DNA from: Powellomyces hirtus | Lineage: Eukaryota; Chytridiomycota; Chytridiomycetes; Spizellomycetales; Powellomycetaceae | Reading direction: 5' to 3' | Assembly: GCA_025526995.1 (NCBI GenBank) | Contig: JAHLKG010000023.1 | Location: 124,001-188,000, forward strand | Length of the DNA stretch: 64,000 nucleotides | Shown here: piece after piece, positions 22,586-33,706 of the stretch | Numbering within the stretch: position 1 is the stretch's first letter | How the letters are laid out: each line of letters opens with the position of its first letter | Notes under the pieces: generated by a model | Told to the model about the DNA's origin: nothing | What the model saw: only the letters and a program-made list of their open reading frames with translations | The model's database searches: none | Position numbers and translations under genes: made by a program

Positions 22586-25500
22586 ATGTTCAGAATAAGA
22601 CCGATTTTTGCCAAGTCTTGGACGTCCTCCTCCCCGCTCGCGCGAGGAGTCGGTCGGGGTCGGTGCCAAGTGTCGCGGTTGAGCTCCACCATATCGCCTG
22701 TTGCCGCACCATGTACGAAGTCTCGTTTATCCTCAGCGCGTGTGCTTGTCGTAGGCGCAGTCTTCTTCGGAGTGGGCGCAACTCTGTGGGCTGGCGAAGC
22801 GTTCTATCTCGCGGCCGAAGAAGCGAAAGGGGAACCGTCCTATGTTCCCGTTAATAAAGCGACACCTGGAGTACCTGGGGCTGACCCGGCTTATCCAAAG
22901 ACAATGACGATCAACGGGGAAGAGCTTCCAGTGGCAACGTGTTTCGGCAGTGATATGGCAGACATCAACAAACCGCGGCTGGTCATACTTGGAAGTGGTT
23001 GGGGAGCGACAAGTATTTTGAAGGTACAATTTACACGCGCCGGGATTGCAAGAGGAGAAATCCTGCGACCCTAAAGTTTGATTCAAAGACGTTTGGAGCA
23101 ATCTTGTAACCTCTCAGCACACCCAGGACCTGGACGCCAATGGCTACTACACAGTCGTTCTCTCACCAACAAATTGTACGAATAATCGGATTTGACTCCC
23201 TGTTTTGCTAACACTAACAGTGACATAACAGACTTTCTGTTTACGCCGTTGCTACCAGAGGCAACCACAGGCACCACGGAATGCCGAAGTCTGATTGAGA
23301 GCATAAGAAAGATTTGTTTCCGATCACGCGCGCACTATTGCGAAGCAGCAGCACAAGGTCGGCATGTTTGGCGCATCCTCTTGCTTTCTGCGGTTCTCAC
23401 GCTATGGTATAGATGTGCATTTTGACTTGAAAATGGTTGAGGTCATTGGTGTTGACGGCCGCCATTTCTTGGTCCCCTATGATAAACTCGGTACGTGGAA
23501 GGATGGTCAGGTCCCCAAACGGAACTTACTGACCAAGTCGTTTACATAACAGTCATTGGTGTCGGAGGTTAGTGAAGCCACCAATGATGCTGGCTGTCAT
23601 GTGCAGGCGGCTTATTCCCGGATACTGCAGCCATGAACAACACGTTCGGAGTACCTGGTGTTAGAGAAAATGCTCGCTTTCTAAAGGACATCCAAGATGC
23701 TCGATATCTGCGGCATAAGCTCATGACCAACTTCGAAACGGCCGCATTGCCCACCACATCCGAAGCGGAGCGCAAGGTGAAACGATTTATCAATGGCATT
23801 CCACCGCGGCCATACTGATGCCAAGCCGTCTATAGCGCCTCTTAAGTTTCGTCATTGCTGGCGGAGGCCCTACTGGGGTAGAATATGCAGCAGAACTGTA
23901 CGATTTTCTGCATGAGGTTGGGGTTCTTGTGGTAATTTGCATGCCGCGCTGTTCCCACTGACAAAAATTGCTTCCCATAGGATCTCATGAAGTACTTCCC
24001 AGACCTGACCAGCTCTGATGTGAGCGTCACCATTGTGCAGAGCGCGGATCACATCCTCAACACGTTCTCGGAAGGTACAAACACCTTCCATCGTTGGTCT
24101 TGCGCATCAGGCGTTTCCGTTCTAAGTGGTCCTCCGATAGCCATCTCCCTGTATGCGGAAGAGCGATTCAAGAAGCATAACATCAACGTTGTCACAAACG
24201 CCCGTGTAACGAAGGTGGACCCAGGGGTTTTAACGTACCGTAACAAGAATGCCAAAGCTGGAGAAATGGACACATTCGAGTACGGAACCCACATTAGCTT
24301 GGAAAATTGCTCAGCACGAATGCTTACGATCGTGTTTTAGGATCCCGTTCGGTATCTGTCTTTGGAGGTGTGTTCACGTTGCAGTCCTTCTCTTCGTTTT
24401 GCACTAGAGCTAAATTGATGGTTGCAACAGCACTGGCATTGGGCTCCGCGATTTCACCAAGCGCCTAGTCGACAAAATTGACATGCAAAAGAACAAGCGC
24501 GCTATCGAAGTGGATTCTCGATTGCGAATGAAGGGGGTAGAGGGGGTATACGCGTAAGTATGATCGGTCGCACGTCGCATGTCTCAGCGAAACACCACCT
24601 GTGCACGCTCACTCGCTCACAACCATTTTAGGCTCGGCGATTGCGCAACCATTGAAAACCCGAACATGATGGAGATTGTGAAACAGAGGTATCCCCGACT
24701 CCTGAGATGCGACACAAGACAAAGCTGAACCCATCGTCATCTTTCAGTTTTGTGGAGACTGGAAAAGACTCGTTGGACTATGATACCTTCCAATCGGTAA
24801 TTTAATTACTGTACGAGTGGCGCGGAATGTGTGTACTCATATCGGTTTAGGTCATCGCTAGCATTGTGGATCGATTCCCACAAACCGCCATGCACTTGGA
24901 AAAGCTGCAGAACTTGTTCGAAAAGTATGATCTAGACAAAAACCGACGGCTAGACATGACAGAGATTGCAGTAAGTCAGAAGACTATGACTTGACGTTTG
25001 TGGGAATCAAATATCTGAACGTATCATCCTCATCAGGCGTTGGTTGACGAGACCAACAAGAAGCTCACATCGCTGCCCGCGACGGCACAAGTCGCACGTC
25101 AACAGGGCGAATACATGGCCAAAAAGTTGAACAAGCTCGCCTGGACCCCCTCAGCAGAAGGTTTCATGGCAGTAGAAAACACACTCAAACCGTTCAACTA
25201 CAAACATTTGGGATCGTTCTCCTATGTCGGTGGAGGTGCGTTCGCAATTGTCATCATGAAGTTTCGGCTGATATCTTCGGCGCTGAATACTAAATGCTTG
25301 TACTGCAGACTCTGCTGTTATTGACCTCGGTGGTGGCAGAACTGGAGGCGGTTTCGGTAGGCCCACCACCGGTGCTCTGTCCTCAATCGCCCCCCTCTAA
25401 CTTTATTTTGGGTTCTTTAGGGGCCTTCCTTCTCTGGCGAGGGGCCTATCTGGCCAAGCAGGTGTCCCTCCGTACCAGAGTCCTTCTCGCACTGGACTGG

Positions 25501-25619
25501 ACAAAGAGGTGGGTCACAGAGGACATCTTGTTTATGACAGGGAACGCTCAGACATTGACATTGTCATTTTTCGTAGTAGGATGTTTGGAAGGTATGACTG
25601 CAGCAGCCCGAGGAGCTAG
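22586..25619 (+). CDS. NDE1: External alternative NADH dehydrogenase (type II, EF-hand)
   Basis: Rotenone-insensitive NADH:ubiquinone oxidoreductase on the outer face of the mitochondrial inner membrane. Eighteen exons: 22586-23023, 23118-23175, 23232-23357, 23413-23490, 23553-23567, 23607-23776, 23836-23916, 23981-24074, 24141-24279, 24341-24367, 24431-24553, 24632-24688, 24748-24796, 24851-24970, 25037-25235, 25309-25356, 25421-25508, 25577-25619; 651 codons, 650 aa. Arg/Ser-rich presequence and one membrane segment, then the FAD Rossmann turn [11 protein letters not shown] (about 131), [32 protein letters not shown], and the NADH-binding turn [16 protein letters not shown] (about 300). The insertion typical of calcium-sensitive forms carries an EF-hand-like loop [13 protein letters not shown] near 511. 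C-terminus [20 protein letters not shown] is canonical. Exon 5 is only 15 nt. The last exon junction is the least certain. Confidence 0.92.
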
Positions 25620-25871
25620 GAATATCCATGTTTCGACCATACTAACTAACGTCATTATTCCCATTGCTCCTTCGAATGCAAACCCTTCCATCAGAGATAT
25701 TACACGCTCCTAGATGTTCATTCTACCTACATTCATGTTTTCACACAATTTGCTATATATACACATGGGCCCTCATCAAATAAACCGCTTTCCTGTCGCG
25801 TGCATGTCCTTGAATTATGGTGAAGACTGAGCTTGGCGTCCGATCGCGGCCTGCAAGTGCTGACGTTGGAA

Positions 25872-26531
25872 CTACCGAGCCAACATGGCACGAGCGCCCT
25901 CTACAATTAACCGATGTTCCACAGCATGTATTCGGTCCTCCAACGTCGCCAAGGTATCATCGCTCTTGATAGGCACAGCTTCCTGCAGCACCACCTCCCC
26001 TCGGTCGACCTCGGGTATAACCTTGTGGATCATAACCCCGGTCTCCTTGATCGTTCCGTTCTGGAACGCTTGGAACGCTCTGTCAATCGCATGAGCCCCG
26101 TCAAACGCACCAGGGAGTGCAGGGTGCAAGTTTATCATCCGCCCCGCGGGGAACTGCTGGATGAACTCGGATGACAGGATATGCATCCAGCCGGCCAAGA
26201 CCACCAAGTCCGGTGCACCCGCATCCGTTTCCCCTCCGCCCGAGGCTGGCGCCGTCCGCCGCAACTCCTCGCGGATCTGTCTCGCCACTTCCAGATCAAA
26301 GTCGACTCTCGACTTTCCCGCGTCCTTGAACTGTTTCAGAGACACGACGAGAGTCGGCACGCCGGCGTTTGCAGCTCGTGTGAGACCGTAGGCGCCCTTG
26401 CGATTCGATACAACAAGCGCTATTTGGGCACGGAGGGTGTTGTTCTGGACAGCATCCAGCAGAGCTTGCAGGTTGGACCCACTACCGGATATCAGGACGA
26501 CGATGCGGGGTAAGGCTGCGGACGAGGACAT
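25872..26531 (-). CDS. ADE8: Phosphoribosylglycinamide formyltransferase (GAR transformylase)
   Basis: Transfers formyl from 10-formyl-THF to glycinamide ribonucleotide, step 3 of purine synthesis, in the cytosol. Single exon, 219 aa, usual length for the monofunctional yeast/bacterial PurN type. Phosphate-binding loop SGSGSNLQAL (residues 15-24), substrate segment VSNRKGAYGL, catalytic INLHPALPG with Asn134 and His136, and the conserved Asp176 in IPEVDRGEVV. A loop of about 12 residues rich in Gly/Ala/Asp (near 95-106) is an insertion relative to the bacterial enzyme. Start taken at MSSSAALPRIVVL; an upstream in-frame ATG at 26591 would add 20 residues not seen in the family. It is the only intronless long gene in the gene-bearing half. 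Confidence 0.95.
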   Translation of the reverse strand: MSSSAALPRIVVLISGSGSNLQALLDAVQNNTLRAQIALVVSNRKGAYGLTRAANAGVPTLVVSLKQFKDAGKSRVDFDLEVARQIREELRRTAPASGGGETDAGAPDLVVLAGWMHILSSEFIQQFPAGRMINLHPALPGAFDGAHAIDRAFQAFQNGTIKETGVMIHKVIPEVDRGEVVLQEAVPIKSDDTLATLEDRIHAVEHRLIVEGARAMLAR

Positions 26532-26840
26532 TTCGTGGAATGATTTGGAAAGAGTGGAGCAGATAAGCACTTGTCCGCAGAGTGAATTCACACTTCGCTG
26601 CCACTATTTGATGGGTCCTTGATGCGTGGACAGGTATGAATTCGTGAAGTGTGTGTCCTCGCAATCAACAGAAACTTTGATAGAAAGCTATCGCGATCAA
26701 AAAACGCTGCGATGAACTCGTCGACTAAGCGCGACGCGTTCATGTGGCGGACGGACGATGAAAGTTACAAGCACAATCTATAATATGAACAAATATACAA
26801 CGGATAGTTTTGTCGCTATGGCAGAGAAAGAAGTAAATCT

Positions 26841-28365
26841 TCAACCGGACTTTTCTTTGTCTCCCATACTCTTCCGTGCCGAGGCCATTGCTGCCTCGCT
26901 CAATTCGGCTTGTGTCGAGGTGAGATCTTCCCAGGGGCTGAAGGAAAAGCAGATTGGCGGATGGTTACTAAATGTTCGCAATGGGCGCAATCACAAAGAA
27001 TTTGGTATAGAAATGTCATACCTAAGCCATTTCTCTGCGTCGAGCTTATCGGGACGATCCATGATGCCCGTGATCTCCTGGTGAATCATCGCGCATATGT
27101 TGTCAATGGGAAGGTCATTGGCATCTATGGCAGTAGCCGGTTAGGGGACACGGACACGCCTTTTGAGGAGGTCACCATGCATGATTCCTTACCAAAGCCG
27201 AATGGGTTTTCAATTTCGCCACCAATAGCCTCCAAGCCGAGAAGAGTGAAAGCTGCGAGAAATTGCACGGGGACTATGCGAAGGGCAGTAAGTAACGGTG
27301 CTGTTTAGCTTAACGTAAGGAACCACAGCTTACTGGTGGACCATTCGCTCTTTTTTAGTAGCTGGAACGGAAGCGAGAGGAGATAGAGCATCAAAGTCTG
27401 CTTCAGATGGATTCCATATGCGAAAGGCAACGGGGTCCCTCGAATTCGTTCAAATCCGGTAAAGCAGTCAACCATCGTGTTGAGAGCGTTGTTCATGCAT
27501 CCCAGTTGCGACACATCAATCTGTTCCGTTTGTCTGGCCTTCATGATAAAGCCCTGATGGTTTTTGTGACGCATATGAGGAATTAGATATCCAGAGAAAG
27601 CCAACGAGACTGAAACTCACCGAAAGATGATGGGTGATTTCGAGTGGCAGGTTCTTGACATCGGGCTGGCCAGCATCTGGCGCGAAGTCAGGCAGGTGGC
27701 TGATGTACGGGTAGACGTCCTCGTAATAAACGCCGAGTTCGTTGCGAAGATAACGTTTCGTCGAGTACATAAAGGCAATGAGGAGGTTCATTGCACCTCT
27801 CTTCTCCAAACCGTCATGCGCATTGCGTACATTGACTCCGATCCAGATGAAGCGAGACATGTTTCGGACCTGCGTCTCCAATGTGCCGAGCAATCGACGA
27901 CCCTCCCAGTACCGATCGTACGCAGTATTGTTGCGGAAAACCAGCAGCAAACCCATAACTACACTAATGATGGTCACAAGGATGTTGGAGTCTGGGATGA
28001 ACCTCTTTAACCACGAGTTTGGGAACTGCATATACAGGACAGTCCAGAACACGCCCCATAGAGTAACGAAGGTCGTCGTTATCAAAATACTAGGTATAAC
28101 GCTTCCCGAGACCCTGACGACTGCAGACCAAGGTACGCTAGATTATTCGATGCACAATATGCGATAGGGATAAGTTACTTCGTTACTCACGGTTGTGAAC
28201 CGAGTGGTAGTAGTTTGACTCATTCTTGACTTTGTGAGAGAATGTCGCTCGCCTGCTTGGGCGAGCAGCCTCTCGTGGTTTGAACGGTTCTGTCATGACG
28301 AGTTGACAAGTGGAGGACTGAGGCAAAGTGCTATTGGAATGGGACGAAGAAGCAGTGCCGGCCAT
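26841..28365 (-). CDS. Bestrophin/UPF0187-family anion channel
   Basis: Six exons on the minus strand: 28365-28191, 28120-27621, 27553-27334, 27273-27193, 27124-27022, 26937-26841; 392 codons, 391 aa, all phases consistent. Features of the fungal bestrophin-like (UPF0187) family: SGSVIPSIL, membrane span FVTLWGVFWTVLYM, the block LLVFRNNTAYDRYWEGRRL, the pore-proximal GFERIRGTPLPFAYGIHLKQ, LLSLPFQL, and the C-terminal IPVQFLAAFTLLGLEAIGGE with NPFGFDANDLPIDNICAMI. Proteins of this family are chloride or other anion channels of plasma or internal membranes. Substrate here is not deducible. The N-terminal 60 residues are Ser/Arg-rich; the ATG at 28365 is the most upstream, and a second in-frame Met about 23 residues in could also serve. 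Tandem with ADE8, about 310 bp apart. Confidence 0.92.
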
Positions 28366-28737
28366 CGCAAAAGCCGGTCAAATACCGTACAGCCCTAACC
28401 TCCCGAAACGACGAAGTGGGCGGAAGGAAGCGTGCCTTTTGCTGGCAATTCCGCGTGGCACCCAGCCGTTCCCAATCCCTCGGTCCGCTCAACCCCCTTG
28501 TGTTTCATGGGCGACGGTCAACCACCATTTATAGTATACTCGAGAACCCCCGCACATATGAATTCCTTAGAGCATCTTTAACGGCGGGCATTGAATTGTG
28601 GCACAGTCAGAATTTGAAGCCCGTGGTTCCCAAGGCACTGTTATAGGTGTGGCGCGGGGGCGCTATTTTGTACTAAGCGTCGCTACTTTCCTGCACCACA
28701 GTTCATATTTGAAACCGGTCGGCTCCCAGCTTTTAAA
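28366..28737. other. Bestrophin promoter / boundary of the gene-rich half
   Basis: No gene. This is the last unique sequence before the transposon-dominated half. I see no terminal inverted repeat of the adjacent Harbinger-like remnant in it. Confidence 0.4.
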
Positions 28738-29843
28738 ATGAAGCCTTCCAACAGTCGGCCCCATAAAGTTGCCTTTGTCATGTCAGACCCCAATATTATA
28801 GCACAAATTGCACAGTTGATTGCTCAAAACCCGCATTCTGTTGCTGCACAAGCTTTGTTAAAACAGAATCTGGCCGCGTATACTGGAGCTACTTACACAG
28901 AATCTGGAGAAAGCAGCCTACTTGTCCCACCTATACATCTCCCTTTGGCTTTGCCAGCTCCGCCACAGGCCACACTGCTAAGTCTATGCCAAACACTTGC
29001 ACCGCAAGCGCAGGCCACACCTCCCTCAGAATCATCCTTGTGGCATGGCGGAAGAGGAAAAGGGTTCTCCCGCACAGAGGACGAGCGTCTATGCGTGGTC
29101 TGGATTCAGATATCTGAGGACCCCACACAGGCAACGCGCAGAAAGCGGATGCATTTTGTAGTTGGATTCATAAAGTGTTCAACGACAATCCACCAGACGA
29201 AGCGCAGACCAGAAGCTCGCTGAAAAACCGCTGGGGGGTTGTGTCTTGCATGGTTGCCAAATTTGCAGGACATATACACTCAGCCACAGCTTCATTGCCC
29301 AGTGGCACCACTAGAGACCAAATCGTCCTTCTAGGAGAAGACTTCTACTGCGGAGCGGAAAAGCAAACGTTTGTCCTGCTGCACGCCTGCAGAACTGCCC
29401 CAGGTAAGCTATTAATTGCGTGGGAAAGTACTGCGTGGCAACATATGCGTGATGCGTACCTGCGTACTGCATGGTAACGTTGTGCGTACCTGCGCAATGC
29501 GCACTGCGTGGTAAAGAAATGCTTTAACCTTAACTCTATTTAGATGTATGGCAGACAGCAAGCAAACGCCACAAAAGGCAGCAGGAGAAGAGGCCAAGGT
29601 CCGTCCAATTGGTATCAAACAAGCAAAGCGCCGACAAGATGAAGACTTACTGAAGGATGAAGAGTTGGAACTTGTGTAAAGCAACAGCTGGAAATACAGC
29701 AACGTGAGCTACAATTAAAGGAGAACAAGCAGCGTCTTAGCAGGGTGGAAAGACTGGTACAGCTCTTTGTGTGTGAAAGCCCCATTGCTCAAAAGTCCTT
29801 GTTTCACTTGGCCAAAAAGCTGCAAACTGAGGATAGCAGCTAG
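28738..29843 (+). pseudogene. Harbinger-associated SANT/Myb-like ORF, frameshifted
   Basis: A frame beginning MKPSNSRPHK (or MSDPNIIAQI, 28780) leads through an Ala/Pro/Gln-rich region to KGFSRTEDERLCVVWIQISE. It then breaks near 29115, and the family pattern resumes one frame over as TGNAQKADAFCSWIHKVFND, SLKNRWGVVSCMVAKF. A later block has RPIGIKQAKR and then, after another frame change near 29680, a coiled-coil tail (QQLEIQQRELQLKENKQR). Order and spacing match the SANT/Myb-like accessory ORF of PIF/Harbinger transposons. No DDE nuclease ORF is visible nearby, so this is an orphan, decayed copy. Between the blocks (about 29440-29515) a short GC-rich repeat (GTGCGTACCTGCG) recurs. At least one of the breaks could be an intron. 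Confidence 0.5.
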
Positions 29844-30441
29844 CGTTCATGCATGAATAAAAAAACTTGTCTACCAGTTAAGGTAGCCACTGAGTTTACG
29901 GTCGCTTTGCTCGGAACTTTCACCCATTTCCTTCTCCTCTACTTTCTCCTTGCCCCGTCCCCCCTTGCCCCGTCTGCTCTTCTCCCCTCCTCCTTCCCTC
30001 CCCTTCCCTCCAAGCAAAGGCACGGACCCATTTCTCTGCATATGCCGTGGCTTCATCAAACTTGGTCTGAGTTACAAGTTGCTGCAGTTAGTGTAAACCA
30101 GGTCAGCAGAAAATGATATTTACACCTACCTTTGCCAAGTTCATATTCCAATTCACTGCGTCAAGGTGCTCCTTCATTGTCTCGGTAGAGGTGTGGGTAG
30201 TGGTGCTGCAGCTGGCGAAGCTGCACTGTGCATGCTGCAACCTGATACAAACAAATTAAGTGGTGTGTCATAAGCAGTATAGTAATTTAACAATCTACAG
30301 GAGCTGCTGCATCCTCTTCAGCTTGACACTCAACGTCAGTTTGGACTCTGGGTTTTTTGGGGTGAAGCATTGTGATGAGAAAACAGCGTGGCATTGCTAT
30401 CGTAGTATAGGATAAGTATAAAAATGCTTTTGAGACATATT
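29844..30441. other. Interval before the first copia A LTR
   Basis: Mostly low-complexity: a C/T-rich tract at 29930-30010 (CCCCTTCCCTCC type). On the minus strand a small two-exon frame can be drawn (30370-30299 joined to 30241-30161, 50 aa) with good splice signals but no recognisable homology. It may belong to the Harbinger remnant. Confidence 0.25.
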
Positions 30442-31505
30442 TATTGGAATGTTGAGCCTTGCGTACTCAACGTTAGTCCTTACATTAGCTCCTAACTTGG
30501 AATCTCCAGCCAGAGCGCGTGACTGTCATACCGGTAACGCTAAGAGCTGAATTGGATCACGTGTAGTCACGTGATTGATTGCAGAAAAAGTAGATTAGAA
30601 CACTTGAACAAAACATTACCAAAAAAGACTTACGACACAAAATACATTCACATACATTACATCTCCGTGCATCTGACAACAATACACCGTCACCTGCATC
30701 ACAGAAGAGCTCCATAAACCCCCTTTACAAAGTTTACTGGAGGCTGCATTGACTTCGGCCAATCCTCTGCAATTCCAATAAAGTACTGGAAGTGCCAATA
30801 TCTCCATTAGGTTATGAGCTCTGAGACCAGTCGAATTCGAATCATTCTCCCTTTGTGAACCTTGAAAACTACTAGTCTTCCGTCAAATCAAGTGCCAAGA
30901 AAGTACCGCGCACACCCTCAAGATGTCCACTGCAAGATCTCCCATTCACGGAGTGCAGACCTGCCAACAAGCCCGTCAAGCCACACGGGAAGCCGAACGG
31001 GGTCCAAACGCTGAAGGAGACATTAATATTGATGCCTGGATCTACCATGATTCCCACGAAGCAGATGCCGATGTGGATGAGATGCATCCTGGAGAAATTC
31101 ATGCAGACCCGGCGACAGTACCATCCGGAGCACCGACTGACATTTTCATGGAAATTCTGCAGAGGTTCAAGATGGAAATCGACAAAAAGCTCGACCATCG
31201 GATGGACAGGTTGGAGGGGACTTTATTGACTAGTTCAAACCCTCTCGCTACATCAACTTTCCATCAACAACCCAAAAAGTACAAAGAGCCTCATATCGGT
31301 GGTCATCCTATGGCAGTTTCACCGATGAGAAGCCCAAAAGCGGGCCTTGAGTACCCTTTTCTACATCAACACGTTACTCACGGCGAAGTTGAAGCCCCAG
31401 TTGCCCTTCACTTTTGTCTGTCTTCCCCAACGGAGAGCACAACAACTACGAGCAGCAGAAAGAGCAATGACCGTGAAGCGCAGCGCACATCATTCACATT
31501 CTTCA
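30442..31505 (+). mobile_element. Copia A fragment A1: 5' LTR, PBS, start of gag
   Basis: A 368-bp LTR (30442-30809, starting TATTGGAATGTTGAG) is followed directly by a primer-binding site and a gag start at 30923 (MSTARSPIHGVQT). Gag runs to about 31504 (AQRTSFTFFKS), where the sequence switches abruptly to the opposite strand of the same family's gag. The codon that is TAA in copies A2 and A6 is CAA (Gln) here, so this is a less damaged gag start. Confidence 0.85.
30810..30825 (+). promoter_or_regulatory. Primer-binding site, half-tRNA-iMet type (copia A)
   Basis: GGTTATGAGCTCTGAG abuts the LTR end. The better-preserved copy at 43302 reads GGTTATGAGCCCTGAG, whose first 14 nt are complementary to the anticodon stem-loop of initiator tRNA-Met (CAGGGCTCATAACC), not to a tRNA 3' end. 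Confidence 0.7.
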
Positions 31506-33198
31506 AATCTGGTCTTCTTTGCGTCGGTCTTCTTGTGACTTGAGCCGTCTTTCTTTGAAGGTTGGGCTTCGAGCGCGATGTTTTTGCTCTTCTTGGCGAA
31601 ACGATTGTTGTTTTGGTTACTCTTGTTACTTCCGTTATCCAGACGCTTGGCAGCTGCCATGAGGCCATGGAGATCCTTGAAACTTTGAGTTCTGACGAGC
31701 TCTGCATGATGTTCATTCATTCCGCAAAGGTAAAACCACTTGTAGATTTCGAACGGCACCTTCAAGGGGATTTGACTTGTGATCTTTGTGAATGAGGTAT
31801 TGTACTGCGAGATGGAATGACTTCCTTGTCGGAGTCTTTCAAGTTGAGTGAGCAAAGTTTCTTCGTGATCGCTTGGTTGGTAACGCGAGAGGAAGGGAGG
31901 CTTGAAGGATTCCCAATCCGTGATGGGCTCCACCATCCCTTGTTCGGCATCTTTCTGGTGATTACGATACCATTGTTTTGCTTCGCCAGAGAGCTTCGTG
32001 AAGATGAATGAGAGTTGTTCTTCTTCAGATACAGGTTTTAGGTGAAAGACTAGAGTAAGTTGATCGACGAAGTCGGCGAGTTTTGAGAGATTTCCCGTCC
32101 CGTCAAATGTAGATACTGCATCGATCGCAGATTTGAAGTATGCGAATGATGTACGTTGTGCGTCCCGATCATCGCTCTTTCTGGTGCTCGTAGTTGTTGT
32201 GCTCTCCGTTGCGGAAGAGGGACGAAAGTGAGGGGCAACCGGGGCTTCAACTTCGCAGTGAGTAATGTGTTGATGTAGAAAAGGGTACTCAAGGCCCGCT
32301 TTTGGGCTTCTCATCGGTGAAACGGCCGTAGAATGACCACCGATATGAGGCTTTTCGTACTTCTCGGGTTATTGATGGGAAGTTGATGTAGCGAGAGGGT
32401 TTGAACTAGTCATCAAAGTCCTCTCCAACCTGTCCATCCGATGGTCGAGCTTTTCGTCGATTTCCATCTTGAACCTCTGCAGAATTTGCATGACAATGTC
32501 AGTCGGTACTTCGGACGGTACTATCGCCGAGTCTGCATGAATTTCTCCATGATTCATCTCATCCACATTGGCATCTGCGTCGTGGGAATCATGGTAGATC
32601 GAGGCATCTATATTAACGTCTACTTCAGGGTCAGGACCCCGTTGGGCTTCTCGTGTGGCTTGACGGGCTTGTTGGCGGGTCTGCACTCCTTGAATGGGAG
32701 ATCTTGCAGTAGGCATCTTGACAGTGTGCTCAGTACTTTCTTGGCACTTGAATTTTGACGGAAGACTTGTAGTTTACAGGTTTTACGAAGGGAGAATGAT
32801 TCGAATTCGACAGGTCTCAGGGCTCATAACCTAATGGAGATATCGGCACTTCCAGTACTTTATCGGAATTGCAGAGGATTGGCCGAATTCGATGTGGCCT
32901 CCAGTATACTTCGTAAAGGGGGTTTTCAGAGCTCTTCTGTGATGCAGATGACGATGTAGCGTTGTCAGATGCACGGAGATGTAATGTATGTGAATGTATT
33001 TTTATGTCTTAAAGTCTTATTGGTAATGTTTCGCTTCGAGCGTTCTAATCTACCTTTTCTCCAATCACGTGATCACACGTGATCCAATTCAGCTCTTAGC
33101 ATTACCGGTATGGCAGTCACGCGCTCTAGTCGGAGAATCCAAGGAAGGATCTAATGTAAGGACCAAACGTTGAGTACGCAAGTCTCAACATTCCAATA
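31506..33198 (-). mobile_element. Copia A fragment A2: inverted 5' LTR plus gag
   Basis: Read on the minus strand: LTR 33198-32832, PBS, gag from 32716 (MPTARSPIQGVQTRQQ) to the zinc-knuckle-proximal region near 31506. Gag is interrupted by an in-frame TAA at 32369 and then open to 31490 (KKDGSSHKKTDAKK). A2 faces A1 head to head, so about 1 kb of LTR plus gag forms an inverted repeat around a spacer of single-copy gag. Its left half is nearly identical to copy A6 (about 61,200-62,058). Confidence 0.85.
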
Positions 33199-33599
33199 TC
33201 TTGAGGCTTCCAGATGGAGATGTACCTCTCACTGATGTTCTCTACGTTCCGAAACTTGCCAAAACTCTCATCTCGGTCTCCGCTCTTGCCAAAGATGGAA
33301 AGAGAGTCACCTTTGAAGATGAGAGCGCTATCATTCAAGACTGCAATGGCACTACGAATGACATCACCATACCTCTCGTTCGAGGAATGTATCACATCTC
33401 ACCAACTCCGATGGCTTTCGCTACTCAAACACGCTCAAGGACAAACGCGTTCAATGTACTGACACACGCGTCGAAAAATACATCTACAGAATTGACAAAA
33501 TGGACGAACGCGTCCAATGTACCGACACACGCGTCCGATACATTGATCCAAGCCACAAACCCGACCATTTCAGTGTCGGGGCTGACCACCCCTAATTGA
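33199..33599 (+). pseudogene. Copia A protease-linker fragment
   Basis: Open frame starting in the middle of the aspartic-protease/linker part of Gag-AP (LPDGDVPLTDVLYVPKLAKT). It ends at a stop after a segment of repeated Asn/Thr/His/Ala units encoded by ACGCGT-rich repeats of about 60 nt. The catalytic Asp motif itself lies 5' of the truncation. Frame differs from that of the following pol. Confidence 0.7.
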
Positions 33600-33706
33600 G
33601 GCTGGTCAGCCCCATCAGGGAACGTCAGCACCAGCCAATGGTTGTGTAGCGTGCGGGCCCGCCTCCTGCTCTGGAGGCCGTACCCCCAGCCGCTTCTGTT
33701 GCGGCA

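Noticed and set aside
26758..27308. Plus-strand frames over the bestrophin 3' exons
   Set aside because: Antisense to well-supported bestrophin exons with conserved protein sequence.
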